Origin: Trebonia sp963737285
GTDB lineage: Bacteria > Actinomycetota > Actinomycetes > Streptosporangiales > Streptosporangiaceae
DNA length: 64,000 bases
NCBI GenBank assembly: GCA_963737285.1
Contig: CAVTRT010000003.1
Location: 1,054,001 to 1,118,000, forward strand
Direction of reading: 5' to 3'
Made by a program: the position numbers and the translations under genes. Shown here piece by piece: positions 35,997-45,780 of the stretch. How positions within the stretch are numbered: the first letter of the stretch is position 1; each line of letters opens with the position of its first letter. The notes under the pieces were generated by a model that was not told where the DNA came from, made no database searches, and worked only from the letters and a program-made list of their open reading frames with translations.

Positions 35997-36755
35997 GCGG
36001 CCCGCACCCCCTCGCGGGCAGCCTTCAGGACCGAGCTGTACCCGCGCTCAAGCGGCGCGTCGCCCACGCCGCCGCCCGTCTCTCCCCGGGTAATCAGCTC
36101 GCCGGGAGTGCCACGGAACACGATCCGGCCAGGCGTCCATCATTGCTACCTCCGAGCAGGCCGCCCCCACGTCCTCGACCAGGTGCGTGGACACCACGAC
36201 CGTGGCATGCTGGCCAAGGTCGCGCAGCAGTGCCCGGAAGCCAACTCGCTGCTCCGGGTCGAGCCCGGCCGTCGGCTCGTCCAGCAACAGCAGGTCCGGG
36301 TCGTTGACGATGGCCTGCGCGACGCCGACCCGGCGGAGCATGCCGCCAGACAGGGTACGCAGCCGTGACCTGGCCTTCGCGCCAAGGTCAACGCGCTCGA
36401 CCGCTTCGGCGACAGCGCGCGGGACATGCCTGGGCGGCATCTCCTTCAGCAGCGCGAAGTACTCGACGAACTCCACGACGGTGAACGCCGGGTAGTAGCC
36501 GAGGCTCTGCGGCAGGTAGCCGAGACGGCGCCGGATCTCGCGGCGGTCGGCGGCATGCCGGGGGTCACGGCCGAGCAGCCTGATCTGGCCGGACGAGGGC
36601 GGCAGCACGGTGGCGAGCATGCGCAGCAGGGAGGTCTTGCCCGCGCCGTTCGGCCCGAGCAGGCCAAGGACGCCGAGGTCGGCGTCCAGGCTCACGCCGC
36701 TGACGGCGTTGCTCTTCCCGAATGACCGGGTAACGCTGGACAGTTCGATATTCAC
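35993..36755 (-). pseudogene. ABC transporter ATPase, frameshifted at its C-terminus
   Basis: GTG 36755 (VNIELSSVTRSFGKSNAVSG) has GGAGAAGGA upstream and overlaps the previous stop (GTGA). All ATPase motifs are in one frame: Walker A LLGPNGAGKTSLL, Q-loop YLPQSLGYYP, signature LSGGMLRRVGVAQ, Walker B DLLLLDEPTAGLDP and switch His in VVVSTHLVED. Near 36128 one base is missing; the expected tail GRIVFRGTPGELITRGE and LERGYSSVLKAAREG lies in the next frame, ending in the ATGA overlap with the following gene. The frame as given adds a different Arg-rich tail and stops at 36048, so the enzyme core may still work. Confidence 0.78.
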
Positions 36756-37531
36756 TGTGTCCTTCTCCGGGAACGAGTTGCGAAGGCGACGGCGAGCGCG
36801 GCGCAGGCCGTGACCGCCAGGTACGGGAGACAGCTGGAGTCGTCGGTGACCGCCGCGCTGAACTGGCCGGTGGTGATGGCCGAGACGAAAACCGCGATCG
36901 CCCAGGCGGCGACACCCGCGACGGCGCCCACGACCGCCGATAGGGCGGCGACCGCGACCGCCAGGGTCAGCGCGCAGATCGCGGTCATCGGGAGCAACCA
37001 GCCGACGGTGATGGCTGCGGCACCTGCGGCGGTTGCGCCAGTGCCCTTCGGCGCGACACCACTGGCCACCGCGGAGTAGCTGGCGAGACTCACCGCGATG
37101 CCGAGCAGGGCGTTGACGGCGAACACAGCGACCGCGCGGACCAGCAGCACCATGCGGTCGCTGACCGCCATGCTGTGCGTCAGCTCCCACGCGGGGTCCA
37201 CACCGGGACCGTAGGCGTAGGCAATGGCGACCGCAGCGATGGCGGGGGCGAGCAGCCAGGTGACCGGCTGCCCGCCGACCACGCTGATCACGCCGCCGAG
37301 GCCGAAAACGGCGACCGTCGCAATCAGCCACGGCAGGAGCAGCGACGGGGTGGTAACAAGAGCACGGGCGAGACCAGGCGAGCGGAGCAGCCGGGCGGCC
37401 CTGCGCTCAACTCGGCCGGGATGCCGCCGCCAGACTTCGGCGGCGACGCCCGTCCACACTAGGTTCAGGTCGACACCGCCCGGCGAGTCACTGGCGGCCG
37501 GGAGACGACCGGATCCGTTCGAGGTGCTCAT
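36752..37531 (-). CDS. Membrane protein between sigma factor and ABC ATPase
   Basis: The 259-residue protein has a cytoplasmic N-terminus (EVWRRHPGRVERRAARLLRSPGLARALVTTPSLL) and six helices, among them LIATVAVFGLGGVISVVG, WLLAPAIAAVAIAYAYG, LLVRAVAVFAVNALLGIAVSL and AVVGAVAGVAAWAIAVFVSA. The N-terminal part resembles zinc-less anti-sigma or ABC-associated proteins. Being directly coupled to the sigma gene (ATGA overlap), it is a candidate anti-sigma factor, but no zinc-binding HxxxCxxC motif is present. Confidence 0.75.
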   Translation of the reverse strand: MSTSNGSGRLPAASDSPGGVDLNLVWTGVAAEVWRRHPGRVERRAARLLRSPGLARALVTTPSLLLPWLIATVAVFGLGGVISVVGGQPVTWLLAPAIAAVAIAYAYGPGVDPAWELTHSMAVSDRMVLLVRAVAVFAVNALLGIAVSLASYSAVASGVAPKGTGATAAGAAAITVGWLLPMTAICALTLAVAVAALSAVVGAVAGVAAWAIAVFVSAITTGQFSAAVTDDSSCLPYLAVTACAALAVAFATRSRRRTQ

Positions 37532-38031
37532 CTCGTCCCTCCCAGGGCGACGCGCAGCAGGCGGCGGGCGCGGTGCGCGCGGCTCTTGACCGTGCCGACC
37601 GGGACGCCGAGCAGGGCGGCAACCTCGGCGACGGGGCGGTCCTCGACATACATGAGACGCAGTACGTCTCCCTCCGGGCCGGAAAGGGCGGCTGCGATCT
37701 CAGCGCGGACGAGGGCGGCTTCGGCGGGGTCCAGGCCGGCTTGCGGGATCTCCGGAAACGACTCAGCGGCCGGGCCGCGCCGACGGAGCAAGAGTGCGGC
37801 CTGGTTGCGGGCGATCACCCACATCCAGGCCCGCGGCGTCCCCTGCGGCCGGTAGGCGTGCGCGCCCTTCCACACCGCGAGAAACGTCTCCTGCAGCACG
37901 TCCTCGACGTCCGGCAGCGGCAGTGCGGCCAGCAGACGCGTGGCCAGCCACGGCGCGTGCCGCGTGAACAGCTCGCGCAGCGTTGTGTCGTCGCCTGCCG
38001 CCAGGGCCGCGATCAGCTCGTCGTCGTCCAT
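37528..38031 (-). CDS. ECF RNA polymerase sigma factor
   Basis: The 167-residue protein from ATG 38031 has region 2 at about 12-75 (LRELFTRHAPWLATRLLAALPLPDVEDVLQETFLAVWKGAHAY) and region 4 at about 110-160 (LSGPEGDVLRLMYVEDRPVAEVAALLGVPVGTVKSRAHRARRLL). Length and motifs are normal for an ECF factor. It heads a chain of overlapping genes (membrane protein, ATPase, ABC membrane protein) and so probably drives its own operon, a common design for stress-induced export. Confidence 0.9.
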   Translation of the reverse strand: MDDDELIAALAAGDDTTLRELFTRHAPWLATRLLAALPLPDVEDVLQETFLAVWKGAHAYRPQGTPRAWMWVIARNQAALLLRRRGPAAESFPEIPQAGLDPAEAALVRAEIAAALSGPEGDVLRLMYVEDRPVAEVAALLGVPVGTVKSRAHRARRLLRVALGGTR

Positions 38032-38641
38032 CACCTTATCTATTGCGCCCAGCCCCCGTCCGGTTCGCAAGACGCGGCTATTTTCTTGCTGGCTTCGCTT
38101 GCCTCGGGCGCGCCACGCCCGGCAAGACGGGCAAAGCGCGCAAAACGCAGTGGTGGGGGCGCTTGTTCTTGACAGGCACGCAGCTGTAGCTCGTTACGGC
38201 CGAGGGACCTCGTCGGCGCATGCGGGCCAGCGCCGTGGGCCTGGCTGCGCGCTACTGGTGGCGGCGTCGTCAGGAGGTCCAGGCATCGTGGCGGGCGCTC
38301 AGCAGGCGGAGGTGCTACTCGAGCAGGCCTTCGGTACGCGCGACGCCGCCTGGTGGGTAGCCGTGCTCGCCACACGCTCACCCTATTGCGTATAACTGAC
38401 CAAGGGGTCCCCGTAGTTCTGACGAAAAATCCAACGGATATGCCTGTGACCTGTGATTAGGCGGGAGCTGCCGCCGGAAAGTGGATCACTTCCGCGACGT
38501 TCTGCCTTGTTTGTTCCGGCGTGGCGTGTGTGTAGCTATTCACCAAGCGTCAGCGTGTTATCGCTGGTTGCGGGGTGGGTCGGCCGGGTTGCGGGCGACA
38601 CGCCGTGGCGGGTTGTTGACTGGGGGCCGGGATGGTGATGA
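38032..38641. other. Long gene-free region
   Basis: I see no recognisable gene. A plus-strand frame contains AQQAEVLLEQAFGTRDAAWWVAVLATRSPYC, which I cannot assign. The operon promoter should lie at the left end; the left end of the IS66 relic is not recognisable. Confidence 0.35.
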
Positions 38642-39420
38642 TTGCCTGTTGTGCCCGACGTGCCCGGTGTTCCCTCTGCTGAGGAGCTTGCAGCGCTGCC
38701 GCATGCCGAGCTGGCGGCGCGGCTGGCGGAGGCGTACCGGCTGATCGCGCAGCTGACCGCGCGGGTTGAGCAGCTGGAGCGTCAGGCGGCGAGGGACTCG
38801 TCCACGTCGTCGCGGCCGTCGTCGTCGGACAGCGCGTACAAGAAGAAGGAGCCGCGGGACAGGTCCCTGCGGGAGCGGGGGAAGCGCCGGCCGGGCGAGC
38901 AGCCCGGCGAGCCGGGGACGACGATGCGGCTGGTGGATGACCCGGACGAGCGGCTGGAGTGCCCGCCGGCGGAGTGCCGGGGCTGCGGCGCGGGACTGGC
39001 CGGCGAGCCGGTGAGCACGCAGCGCCGCCACCAGGTCACCGACATCGTGCCGGCGCCGGAGCGGAGGGTCACGGAGTACGTGGCTCAGGCGAAGCAGTGC
39101 CCGTGCTGCGGGACGGTCACCGAGGGCGTCCTGCCCGCGCACGTGCGGGCGCGGGCCAGCTACGGGCCGGAAGCGTCGGCGCAGGCCGCGAGCCTGGTCG
39201 CCGGGCATTACATTCCGGTTTACCGGGCGACGCTGCTGCTGTGCCAGCTCGCCGGCCTGCGGGTCTCGACGGGGTGGATGGCCGGGATCCGCGGGAAGGC
39301 CGCCGCCCTGGTTGAGGCCAGCGGGGCCACGGAGCGGGTGCGGGAGCTGCTGCGGTCCGCGGCGGCGGTGCACGCGGACGAGACCCTGGCCCGGGCGGAC
39401 GGCGGGCTGCGCTCCCGCCA
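38642..39420 (+). pseudogene. IS66 TnpC transposase, N-terminal part (second, different IS66)
   Basis: The frame opens with a coiled-coil start (LAARLAEAYRLIAQLTARVEQLERQ), the polar linker DSSTSSRPSSSD, a zinc-binding CRGCGAGL and CPCCGTV, and TGWMAGIRGKAAALVE. It reaches the first catalytic Asp region VHADETLARADGGLR, then the homology ends at about 39415 and the rest of the frame is antisense-like. It differs from the IS66 at 24.5 kb. Truncated by a junction with a methyltransferase gene. Confidence 0.75.
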
Positions 39421-39457
39421 GCCGCGCCCCAGGTCCAGCCCTCGCGCGCCGTCCTCA

Positions 39458-40334
39458 ATGTCCACCGGAGCCAGCAGGTCCACCCACGAACACCGATGGC
39501 GCACTCCCCGTTCCCCGGCACACCCCCGACCCCGCCGACCAGGCGGAGATCCTCGACCTGGACGCGGATGTGCTCGCCGAGCACATTGCTTCCATCACCG
39601 CATGGCTGCCCATCAACAGGGCACCGAGCCACATCGTGGACCTGGGATGCGGGACCGGGGCCGGCGCCTTCGCCCTGCTCGCGCGCTTCCCCGAAGCGAA
39701 AGTGACCGCCGTCGACGCCTCGGCCGGTCATCTGCGCCGCCTGCGGGAAAGGGCCAAGGCGCTCGGCGTGGCCGACCGCGTCCGCACAGTACAGGCCGAT
39801 CTCGACACGGAATGGCCCGAGCTCGGTCAGCCTGAGCTGGCGTGGGCGTCAGCGTCGATGCACCACATGGCCGACCCTGACCGCACCCTGTGCAAGGTCC
39901 ACGACATGCTCGCACCCGGCGGCCTGTTCGCCGTCGTCGAACTGGCCGGCTTCCCGCGTTTCCTGCCCGACAGCGCTCCCGAAGAACGGCCCGGCCTCGA
40001 GGAGCGCTGCCACGCCGCCCTCGCGCACCACCACGCCGAGCACGTGCCGCACCGCGGTGCCGACTGGGGCCCCAAGCTGGCCGCCGCCGGGTTCACCGTC
40101 GAGGGCGAGCGCACGATCACCGTGAACGTCGACGCCTCCCGCAGCAAGGCGGTCGGCCACTACGCGCTCAGCAGCCTGAAGCGCCTGCGCGACGGTGCCG
40201 CCCACGCCCTTACCGCCGAAGACCTCGGCTCCCTCGACCACCTGCTCGACACCGACAGCCCACAGACCATCCTGCGCCGCAACGACCTCGCGGTCCGCAC
40301 CGAACGCACCGTGTGGGCCGCACGCCGCACCTGA
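39458..40334 (+). pseudogene. Class I SAM-dependent methyltransferase, frameshifted near its start
   Basis: ATG 39458 gives STGASRS, then a base shift leads into the main frame DGALPVPRHTPDPADQAEIL. The Rossmann motif I is HIVDLGCGTGAGAFALL, motif II region VTAVDASAGHL, and post-motifs include RVRTVQADLDTEWPEL and MLAPGGLFAVVEL. The protein would have about 290 residues. The substrate is unknown; homologues are generic class I methyltransferases. If an internal GTG (39569) is used, a shortened protein could be made. Confidence 0.7.
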
Positions 40335-40349
40335 CCCAAGCACGGTTAT

Positions 40350-40512
40350 CAGCCCGCGAGCTGTCAATGGTCGCAACCGGCACATCGACCTGAAGAAGCT
40401 CAACTCCGCGATCGCGACCGTGGTCAACGCCTTCAACGAGCTCGACGTGGTTAAGGCATGGGGCGACGGCACAACAGTCGCCGCCGACGGCACCCAGGAT
40501 CGACACGGCGGC
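40350..40512 (+). pseudogene. Tn3-family transposase fragment
   Basis: RHIDLKKLNSAIATVVNAFNELDVVKAWGDGTTVAADGTQ is the stretch that carries the first catalytic Asp of Tn3 transposases. Nothing before or after belongs to the gene. Confidence 0.6.
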
Positions 40513-40631
40513 TGACCCTGCCGGGATGTGGCGGTGGGGCAGTGTGGATGGGGGGCGTGGGATGTCGCTGACTGGCTGTACCCGGCTGAGTGCGCCCGCG
40601 CGTCGGCCGACGCGTGGGGCAGAATGTCCGG

Positions 40632-42590
40632 GTGAGTGAGCTAACCGAGGCAGCGGCGGCCCTGACCGCGGACCTGATCGCGGACGGCAGCCAGGCGGCA
40701 GATCCGGTGCTCTCGCCTGACGGCCGCTGGGTGGCCTGGACAACTTCCCGGACAGGCGAGCGGGAGCAGCGGGCCAGCGAGTTGTGGCTCGCGCCCGTCG
40801 GCGAGCGCGCGGTCCCGGCCCGGCTGACCGACGGCAGCGGGCACGCCTGGCTGCCGCGCTGGTCACTGGACTCGGCCTGGCTGTTCTACGTCGCCGGCGA
40901 GGAGCTTCGCCGTCTCCGGATCACCGCCGATGGGCCAGCCGGGGCTGCCGAGACCGTCCTGCGCTGGGGCGGCGAGATCTCCGGGCTGGTTCCGCTCGCC
41001 GGCGGACAGCTGGTGGCCGTCGTGGCCGGCGACGAGCTGACCGAGGACGACGAGCGCCGGCAGGCCGAGGGCGACGATGCGATGGTCTGGTCCGAGCGGG
41101 CCCTGCGCCAGCACTGGCTCTGGCACCGGCTGCGCCTGCTCGACCTGGCCTCCGGGGAGCTCACGCTGGCCGCCGGGCTGGCCGGACGGCACGTCATCGA
41201 CGTTGCGCAGCGGCCAGGCGGCGGGCCGCTGGCGGTGGTGAGCCGGGACTGTCCGGAAGACGAGCCGGGTGCCTTCACCGGCAGGCTGCACATCACCGAC
41301 CTGGACGCCGGCACCGCGGTCGACCTTGGTCAGCTGGGCTTCGAGGCACGCTCCCCCGCGTGGTGGAAGGGCCGAGATGGCTGGCATGTGGCCTGGCTGG
41401 CCGCCGTTCCGCCCGCCAATGCCTCGGCCGTGCTCGACCTCGCCGTTCCGGCCGACGGGACCGCGGCGGGCGCACCCGTCGACCTGACCGCCGGGATGAC
41501 TGCCTGTCCGGACGAGCTCGTTCAGGTCGCGGGCGGTCCCCCGGTCGCGCTGTTCGCGGAAGGACTGGACACCGCCCTGTACCGGCTGGATCCGGCGGGC
41601 CCGTCGTTCGAGCGGGTGGCGGGCTGGACCGGCCAGGCCGCCACGCTCACCGCCAGCGACGACGCGACCGTGATCGCGGTGCTGACGAGCACCGCCTACG
41701 CGCCGCGCGACGTCAGCGCCGGCGATCCGGATGACCTCATCCGGATTAGCGATACCCGCCCGGAACTGCGCAGCGTCGCCTGGGGCACCCAGGAGCGGCT
41801 GTCCTGGCGGGCGCCCGACGGGCTGGAGATCGACGGCGTGCTGATCGTACCGCCAGGCCGGAGCCGGGCTGACGGCCCGTTTCCCCTGGTGACGATGGTC
41901 CACGGCGGCCCCTACAGCCGGTGGGCCGACGAGCTCATGGCGGTCTGGTGGTCGTGGGGCCAGTGGCTGGCCACCGCCGGCTTCGCGGTGTTCCACCCCA
42001 ACCCGCGCGGCAGCCAGGGACACGGCCGGGCATTCGCCGCCATGGTGGCCGGCGCCGTGGGCCAGGATGAGTGGACTGACATCCTGGCCGGCGTTGACGA
42101 CCTAGTGGCGGCCGGGGTCGCGGACCCCGGCCGGCTCGGCATCGCCGGGTGGAGCCACGGCGGGTTCATGGCCGCCTGGGCCGTCACCCAGACCGGCCGC
42201 TTCCGCGCCGCGGTGATGGGTGCGGGCATCGCCGACTGGGGCATGCAGGTCGGCGCCGGCGAACTCGGCCGGGCAGAAGCCGTCCTGGGCGGCAGCTTCG
42301 GCTGGGAGGGACCCGGCCCGCACCGCCACGACCAGCTCAGCCCCGTCTCCTACGCGGCGAACGTCACCACCCCAGTCCTGATCCTGCACGGCGAGGACGA
42401 CACCAACGTCCCCGTCGGCCAGGCGATGTACTTCCACCGGGCCCTCACCCAGTTCGGGGCCGAGCACGAGCTGGTGATCTACCCGCGCGAGAACCACGAC
42501 GGGTTCACCGAGCGCGCCCACCAGATCGACGTCCAGGAACGCGTCCGTTCCTGGTTCACGCACTGGCTCGGCGATCCGGCCATCGGCTGA
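40632..42590 (+). CDS. S9 family (prolyl oligopeptidase-type) peptidase
   Basis: GTG 40632 (VSELTEAAAALTADLIADGS) gives 652 residues. The first about 400 form a WD-like propeller (VLSPDGRWVAWTTS, LPRWSLDSAWLFYV, GWHVAWLA). The C-terminal alpha/beta hydrolase has the nucleophile Ser in IAGWSHGGFMAAW, Asp in LHGEDDTNVPVGQ and His in RENHDGF, plus the oxyanion segment MVHGGPYSRW. There is no signal peptide, so it is probably cytoplasmic. It cleaves short oligopeptides or acylated residues. Intact and complete, flanked by broken genes. Confidence 0.92.
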   Translation: MSELTEAAAALTADLIADGSQAADPVLSPDGRWVAWTTSRTGEREQRASELWLAPVGERAVPARLTDGSGHAWLPRWSLDSAWLFYVAGEELRRLRITADGPAGAAETVLRWGGEISGLVPLAGGQLVAVVAGDELTEDDERRQAEGDDAMVWSERALRQHWLWHRLRLLDLASGELTLAAGLAGRHVIDVAQRPGGGPLAVVSRDCPEDEPGAFTGRLHITDLDAGTAVDLGQLGFEARSPAWWKGRDGWHVAWLAAVPPANASAVLDLAVPADGTAAGAPVDLTAGMTACPDELVQVAGGPPVALFAEGLDTALYRLDPAGPSFERVAGWTGQAATLTASDDATVIAVLTSTAYAPRDVSAGDPDDLIRISDTRPELRSVAWGTQERLSWRAPDGLEIDGVLIVPPGRSRADGPFPLVTMVHGGPYSRWADELMAVWWSWGQWLATAGFAVFHPNPRGSQGHGRAFAAMVAGAVGQDEWTDILAGVDDLVAAGVADPGRLGIAGWSHGGFMAAWAVTQTGRFRAAVMGAGIADWGMQVGAGELGRAEAVLGGSFGWEGPGPHRHDQLSPVSYAANVTTPVLILHGEDDTNVPVGQAMYFHRALTQFGAEHELVIYPRENHDGFTERAHQIDVQERVRSWFTHWLGDPAIG

Positions 42591-42934
42591 CCAGCCCCAT
42601 CAGCCATCGCGCCGTCCCAGGCAACATCCCGCACCCGAGAGACTGGACGCGCCGGGCGGAGATTCCCGACTACGCTCCCGGCTGGCCCGGGACCTTCACC
42701 AGGCTGCGACGCCGTCACAATGCAGGCCGGGCGCCGCGTCCACGGCAAGATCGTGGTCACGCTGTGACCGCGTGCCGGTGAAGGGGTGCAAGCCCGCAGG
42801 ACTGCACCGGCGATCAGGCCGAAAGGGCGGGCACTTTCCCGGCAACTGGCCCATCAAGCGCTGTTCAACTACCCGAACGCCCCAGCACGGAGTGTTTAAG
42901 CTCAGGTGATCCTTACAGAGGAATGATGCTGGCG
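42591..42934. other. Intergenic region between convergent genes
   Basis: No gene recognised. A GC-rich structured segment (about 42765-42835) can fold, but no downstream gene on its strand supports a riboswitch. Confidence 0.35.
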
Positions 42935-43471
42935 TCAGGGCTGCGCGTCGGCCTCGGCGGCCAGCCCTCGGAGTACCTTGATATCGTCGATGTCCTTCTG
43001 CCGCCATGGTGAGCCGTTGCGCAGGCGAGGGTACTGCTCCTTCATGGCGAGCATGCCGGCGACGCTCATGGCCAGCACTGGCGCGCCATCGAGCATCCCC
43101 GGCTCGTCGCCGAAGGAGCCAGGCGGGAATAGCCAGTCCGACCATCGCCCCAGGGGCTGGCTGAACGATCCGTCTGGCCGCCGGTCAAAGTAGGCAGTGC
43201 TGAAGTCGACGCCGTCCCAGGTAAACTCGCAGGCCTCCGCTGGCGGCTGAGTCGCGAGAGCCGTAGCGCCAGCTCCCAGGATCACTGCCTTCGATCTCCC
43301 GGCGTCGATGCGCTCGACCCAGAACTCGACGTCGCCGTGCTCGCGCGTGATCCGGCCGATCCTCACATCGAGGCCCCAGCCTCCGAACAGCCATGCTGAG
43401 ATGCCGGCTGCCCCCAGGGCGTTCGCCACGGCCCTGATGACACGCAGCTGCGCGGCCGCCCGCTCGTTCAC
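42935..43471 (-). CDS. Nucleotidyltransferase of the aminoglycoside/lincosamide type
   Basis: GTG 43471 (VNERAAAQLRVIRAVANALG) is preferred because homologues begin there; 178 residues. The motif SAWLFGGWGLDVRIGRITREHGDVEFWVERID fits ANT(2'')/LinA-type enzymes (GGW-LD...G-TR-H-DVE), in which Asp/Glu bind magnesium. It also has FTWDGVDFSTAYF and the C-terminal RQKDIDDIKVLRGL. Such enzymes adenylylate aminoglycosides or lincosamides, but many chromosomal members have unknown substrates. Resistance is not proven. Confidence 0.78.
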   Translation of the reverse strand: MNERAAAQLRVIRAVANALGAAGISAWLFGGWGLDVRIGRITREHGDVEFWVERIDAGRSKAVILGAGATALATQPPAEACEFTWDGVDFSTAYFDRRPDGSFSQPLGRWSDWLFPPGSFGDEPGMLDGAPVLAMSVAGMLAMKEQYPRLRNGSPWRQKDIDDIKVLRGLAAEADAQP

Positions 43472-43667
43472 CGCATCAGTCTCCCCGAGGCTCTGCCGTC
43501 CGGCAACCGCGGAACATGCCAGGGGCCGCAATCCGGCAGGCGATCAGCGCCCGTCTTCACCGGCGCCCGCTGCCCGGGCGTTCTCCGCGTAGCTGCGCCC
43601 GGCGCTCCTGGGCTCGCCCGCGAGTCCGGGTCCCGGCGGACGGCCGTTTCGATGCGCTTAGGCGCCT

Positions 43668-43680
43668 CTTGCTGTTATCA
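43668..43680 (+). repeat. Dispersed 13-bp motif CTTGCTGTTATCA, copy 2
   Basis: Exact copy, preceded by GGCGCCT, 57 bp upstream of the FAD oxidoreductase start. Confidence 0.8.
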
Positions 43681-43737
43681 CTGTTCATCGAAGCTTGGCT
43701 ATACAAGTTGGTGCAGACCGCATATCCTGTCCCCTCG

Positions 43738-44895
43738 TGAGCAGTGAGCAGGGCAGGATTGTCATCGTCGGCGGAGGCGTGCTTGGCACCATGCACGCGA
43801 TCCACGCGCGGCGCCGCGGGTACCACGTCGTCCACCTGGAGCGCGAGCCGGAGGCGCGCGGGGCCAGCGTCCGTAACTTCGGCCTCGTCTGGGTCAGCGG
43901 GCGCAAGGCCGGGCCCGAGCTGGCCCTGGCGCTGCGCGCCCGGCAGCTGTGGGAGGAGATCAGCGCGGACGTGCCCGGCGCCGGATTCCGCCCGGCCGGG
44001 TCGCTGACCATCGCCACCACCGAGGCCGAGCTGCGCGTCATGGAGGAGGCGGTCAAGCTGCCCGACGCCGCCGACCGCGGCTTCGAGCTGCTGGCCGCCG
44101 ACACCGTTCGCGAGGTCAACCCGGCGCTACGCGGCGACTTCCTCGGCGGGCTGCTGTGCCGCGCTGACGGGATCACCGAGCCCCGGCGCGCCCTCCCGGC
44201 CCTGCGCGAGTATCTCTCCCGCGAGCCCCGGTTACCAGTGGCTGCCCGGCCGCGAGGCCGTCGCCCTCGAACCACACGGTGTCCGCGACCACACGGGCCA
44301 GTGGCACCGCGCCGACCTTGTCGTCCTCTGCACCGGCGCCCATTTCACCGGCCTGCTGGGCCCGCACCTGAACGCGACGGAGGCGCTCGCCGCCCATTCA
44401 CCCAACGGAACGGGCCTGCGTCGCGTCCGCCTCCAGATGCTGCAGACGGCCCCCTTCGAGGGAACTGTGACGACATCGGTGGCCGACGGCGACTCGCTGC
44501 GGTACTACCCCGCCTACGACGTTCCGTCCCGGGACTTCCTCGGCCCGCAGCCGGAGATCGCCGCGACGGCGCGCGCGCAGTTGCTGATGGTGCAGCGCCT
44601 CGACGGCGGGCTGACGATCGGCGACACCCACGAGTACGACGAGCCGTTCGCGTTCGACGTGGACGAGGACGCCTACGACCACCTGCGTGCCCGCGCGCAG
44701 GCCCTGCTCGGCGTGCCCCTCCCCCGCACCCAGCGCCGCTGGGCCGGCGTTTACAGCGAGGTCGTCCAGCCAGGTGCCGCGACCACCAGCGGCCTGTATC
44801 ATCGCAGCGAAGTCGCCCCCGGCGTCGTCCTGGTAACCGGGCCCGGCGGGCGCGGCATGACCTGCTCCCCCGCGATCGCCGAGGAGACATTCCGT
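43738..44895 (+). pseudogene. FAD-dependent oxidoreductase (DadA-like, phosphonate-associated type), frameshifted
   Basis: GTG 43738 starts SSEQGRIVIVGGGVLGTMHAI (FAD dinucleotide motif GxGxxG). It continues REPEARGASVRNFGLVWVSG and ALRGDFLGGLLCRADGITEP. A single-base shift near 44225 moves the rest (LPGREAVALEPHGVRDHTGQ, VVLCTGAHFTGLL, SLRYYPAYDVP, RRWAGVYSEVV, VLVTGPGGRGMTCSPAIAEE) to the next frame. That frame continues without stop into the HAD hydrolase. This oxidoreductase class (the TIGR03364 type, as I recall) is regularly paired with a phosphonatase-like hydrolase and is linked to aminophosphonate breakdown. Confidence 0.75.
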
Positions 44896-45582
44896 TCGCC
44901 CATCTCCGTACTCTGCCTGGACATGGCCGGGACGACCGTCAGCGACGGCAGTTCCGTCATGACCGCCTTCACGGCAGCGATCAGCGCCGAGAGCCTGCCC
45001 GTCCGCGAGCTCAGCGCCGCCATGCAGTACGTGAAGGCCACCATGGGCCAGTCCAAGATCGAGGTGTTCCGGCACATCCTCGGCGACGAGGCAGCCGCCC
45101 AGCGCGCCAACGCGTCGTTCGAGACGCACTACGCGAAGGCCGTGGCCGACGGGCTGATCACCTCGATGCCGGGCGCCGAGGACCTGTTCGCCGCCGCCCG
45201 CGACGCAGGGATCAAGGTATGCCTGTCGACCGGCTTTTCCCCCGCGACGCGCGACGCGATCATCGCTGCGCTGCGCTGGGACGGCAAGGCAGACCTGCTC
45301 CTGTCCCCGGCTGACGCCGGCCGCGGCCGCCCCTGGCCGGACATGCCCCTCACCGCGCTGCTGCGCCTCGGCGGTGGCTCGGTCCACGAGCTCGCCGTCG
45401 TCGGCGACACCCCCAGCGACATCAAGGCCGGCCTGCGCGCCGGGGCAGGCCTGGTGGCCGGCGTCCTGACTGGCGACTCCCCCCGCGCCGACCTGGAGGC
45501 CGTGCCCGCCGCCACCGGCCTGCCCGGCACCCCGGTCATCCTGGATTCCATCACCGGCCTGCGACCCCACCTCGGCCTGTAA
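44896..45582 (+). CDS. Phosphonatase-like HAD hydrolase, fused behind the oxidoreductase
   Basis: The HAD motif I is SVLCLDMAGTTVSDGSSV, the Asp nucleophile plus the AGTT signature of PhnX-like enzymes. The cap domain includes MQYVKATMGQSKIEVFRHIL, motif II ICLSTG-like KVCLSTGFSPATRDAII, motif III/IV RGRPWPDMPLTAL and ELAVVGDTPSDIKAGLRAGA. There is no start codon of its own: the frame runs in from the oxidoreductase C-terminus (EETFRSPISVLCLD), so it is either made as a fusion protein or has lost its start. Fused frame starts at ATG 44437 or earlier. It probably acts on a phosphonate-derived aldehyde. Confidence 0.8.
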   Translation, partial: SPISVLCLDMAGTTVSDGSSVMTAFTAAISAESLPVRELSAAMQYVKATMGQSKIEVFRHILGDEAAAQRANASFETHYAKAVADGLITSMPGAEDLFAAARDAGIKVCLSTGFSPATRDAIIAALRWDGKADLLLSPADAGRGRPWPDMPLTALLRLGGGSVHELAVVGDTPSDIKAGLRAGAGLVAGVLTGDSPRADLEAVPAATGLPGTPVILDSITGLRPHLGL

Positions 45583-45627
45583 GCCGCACGATGCCGGTAC
45601 CCGGGCGCTGGGGTACCGGCATGGCAT

Positions 45628-45640
45628 CTTGCTGTTATCA
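45628..45640 (+). repeat. Dispersed 13-bp motif CTTGCTGTTATCA, copy 3
   Basis: Exact copy between the HAD hydrolase and GNAT genes, preceded by GGCAT. Confidence 0.8.
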
Positions 45641-45780
45641 GCCGTGCGCTCACTATCGTGTCCGTGCCTTGCCAGGCATCCCGGCGCCGCCGGCTCGCGG
45701 CCCAGGGTTAGCATTGGTCGCGGTACTGGGAGTTTCTCGTGACGTGCGCGGGCTGCCTGAGGAGAAAAAGGAGGCCCCGG

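Noticed and set aside
42765..42840. A GC-rich folded segment with GGTGAAGGGG, GTGCAAGCCC and ACCGGCG that recalls FMN or cobalamin riboswitches
   Set aside because: Key conserved motifs are incomplete and no gene on the same strand follows within reach; the next gene is convergent.
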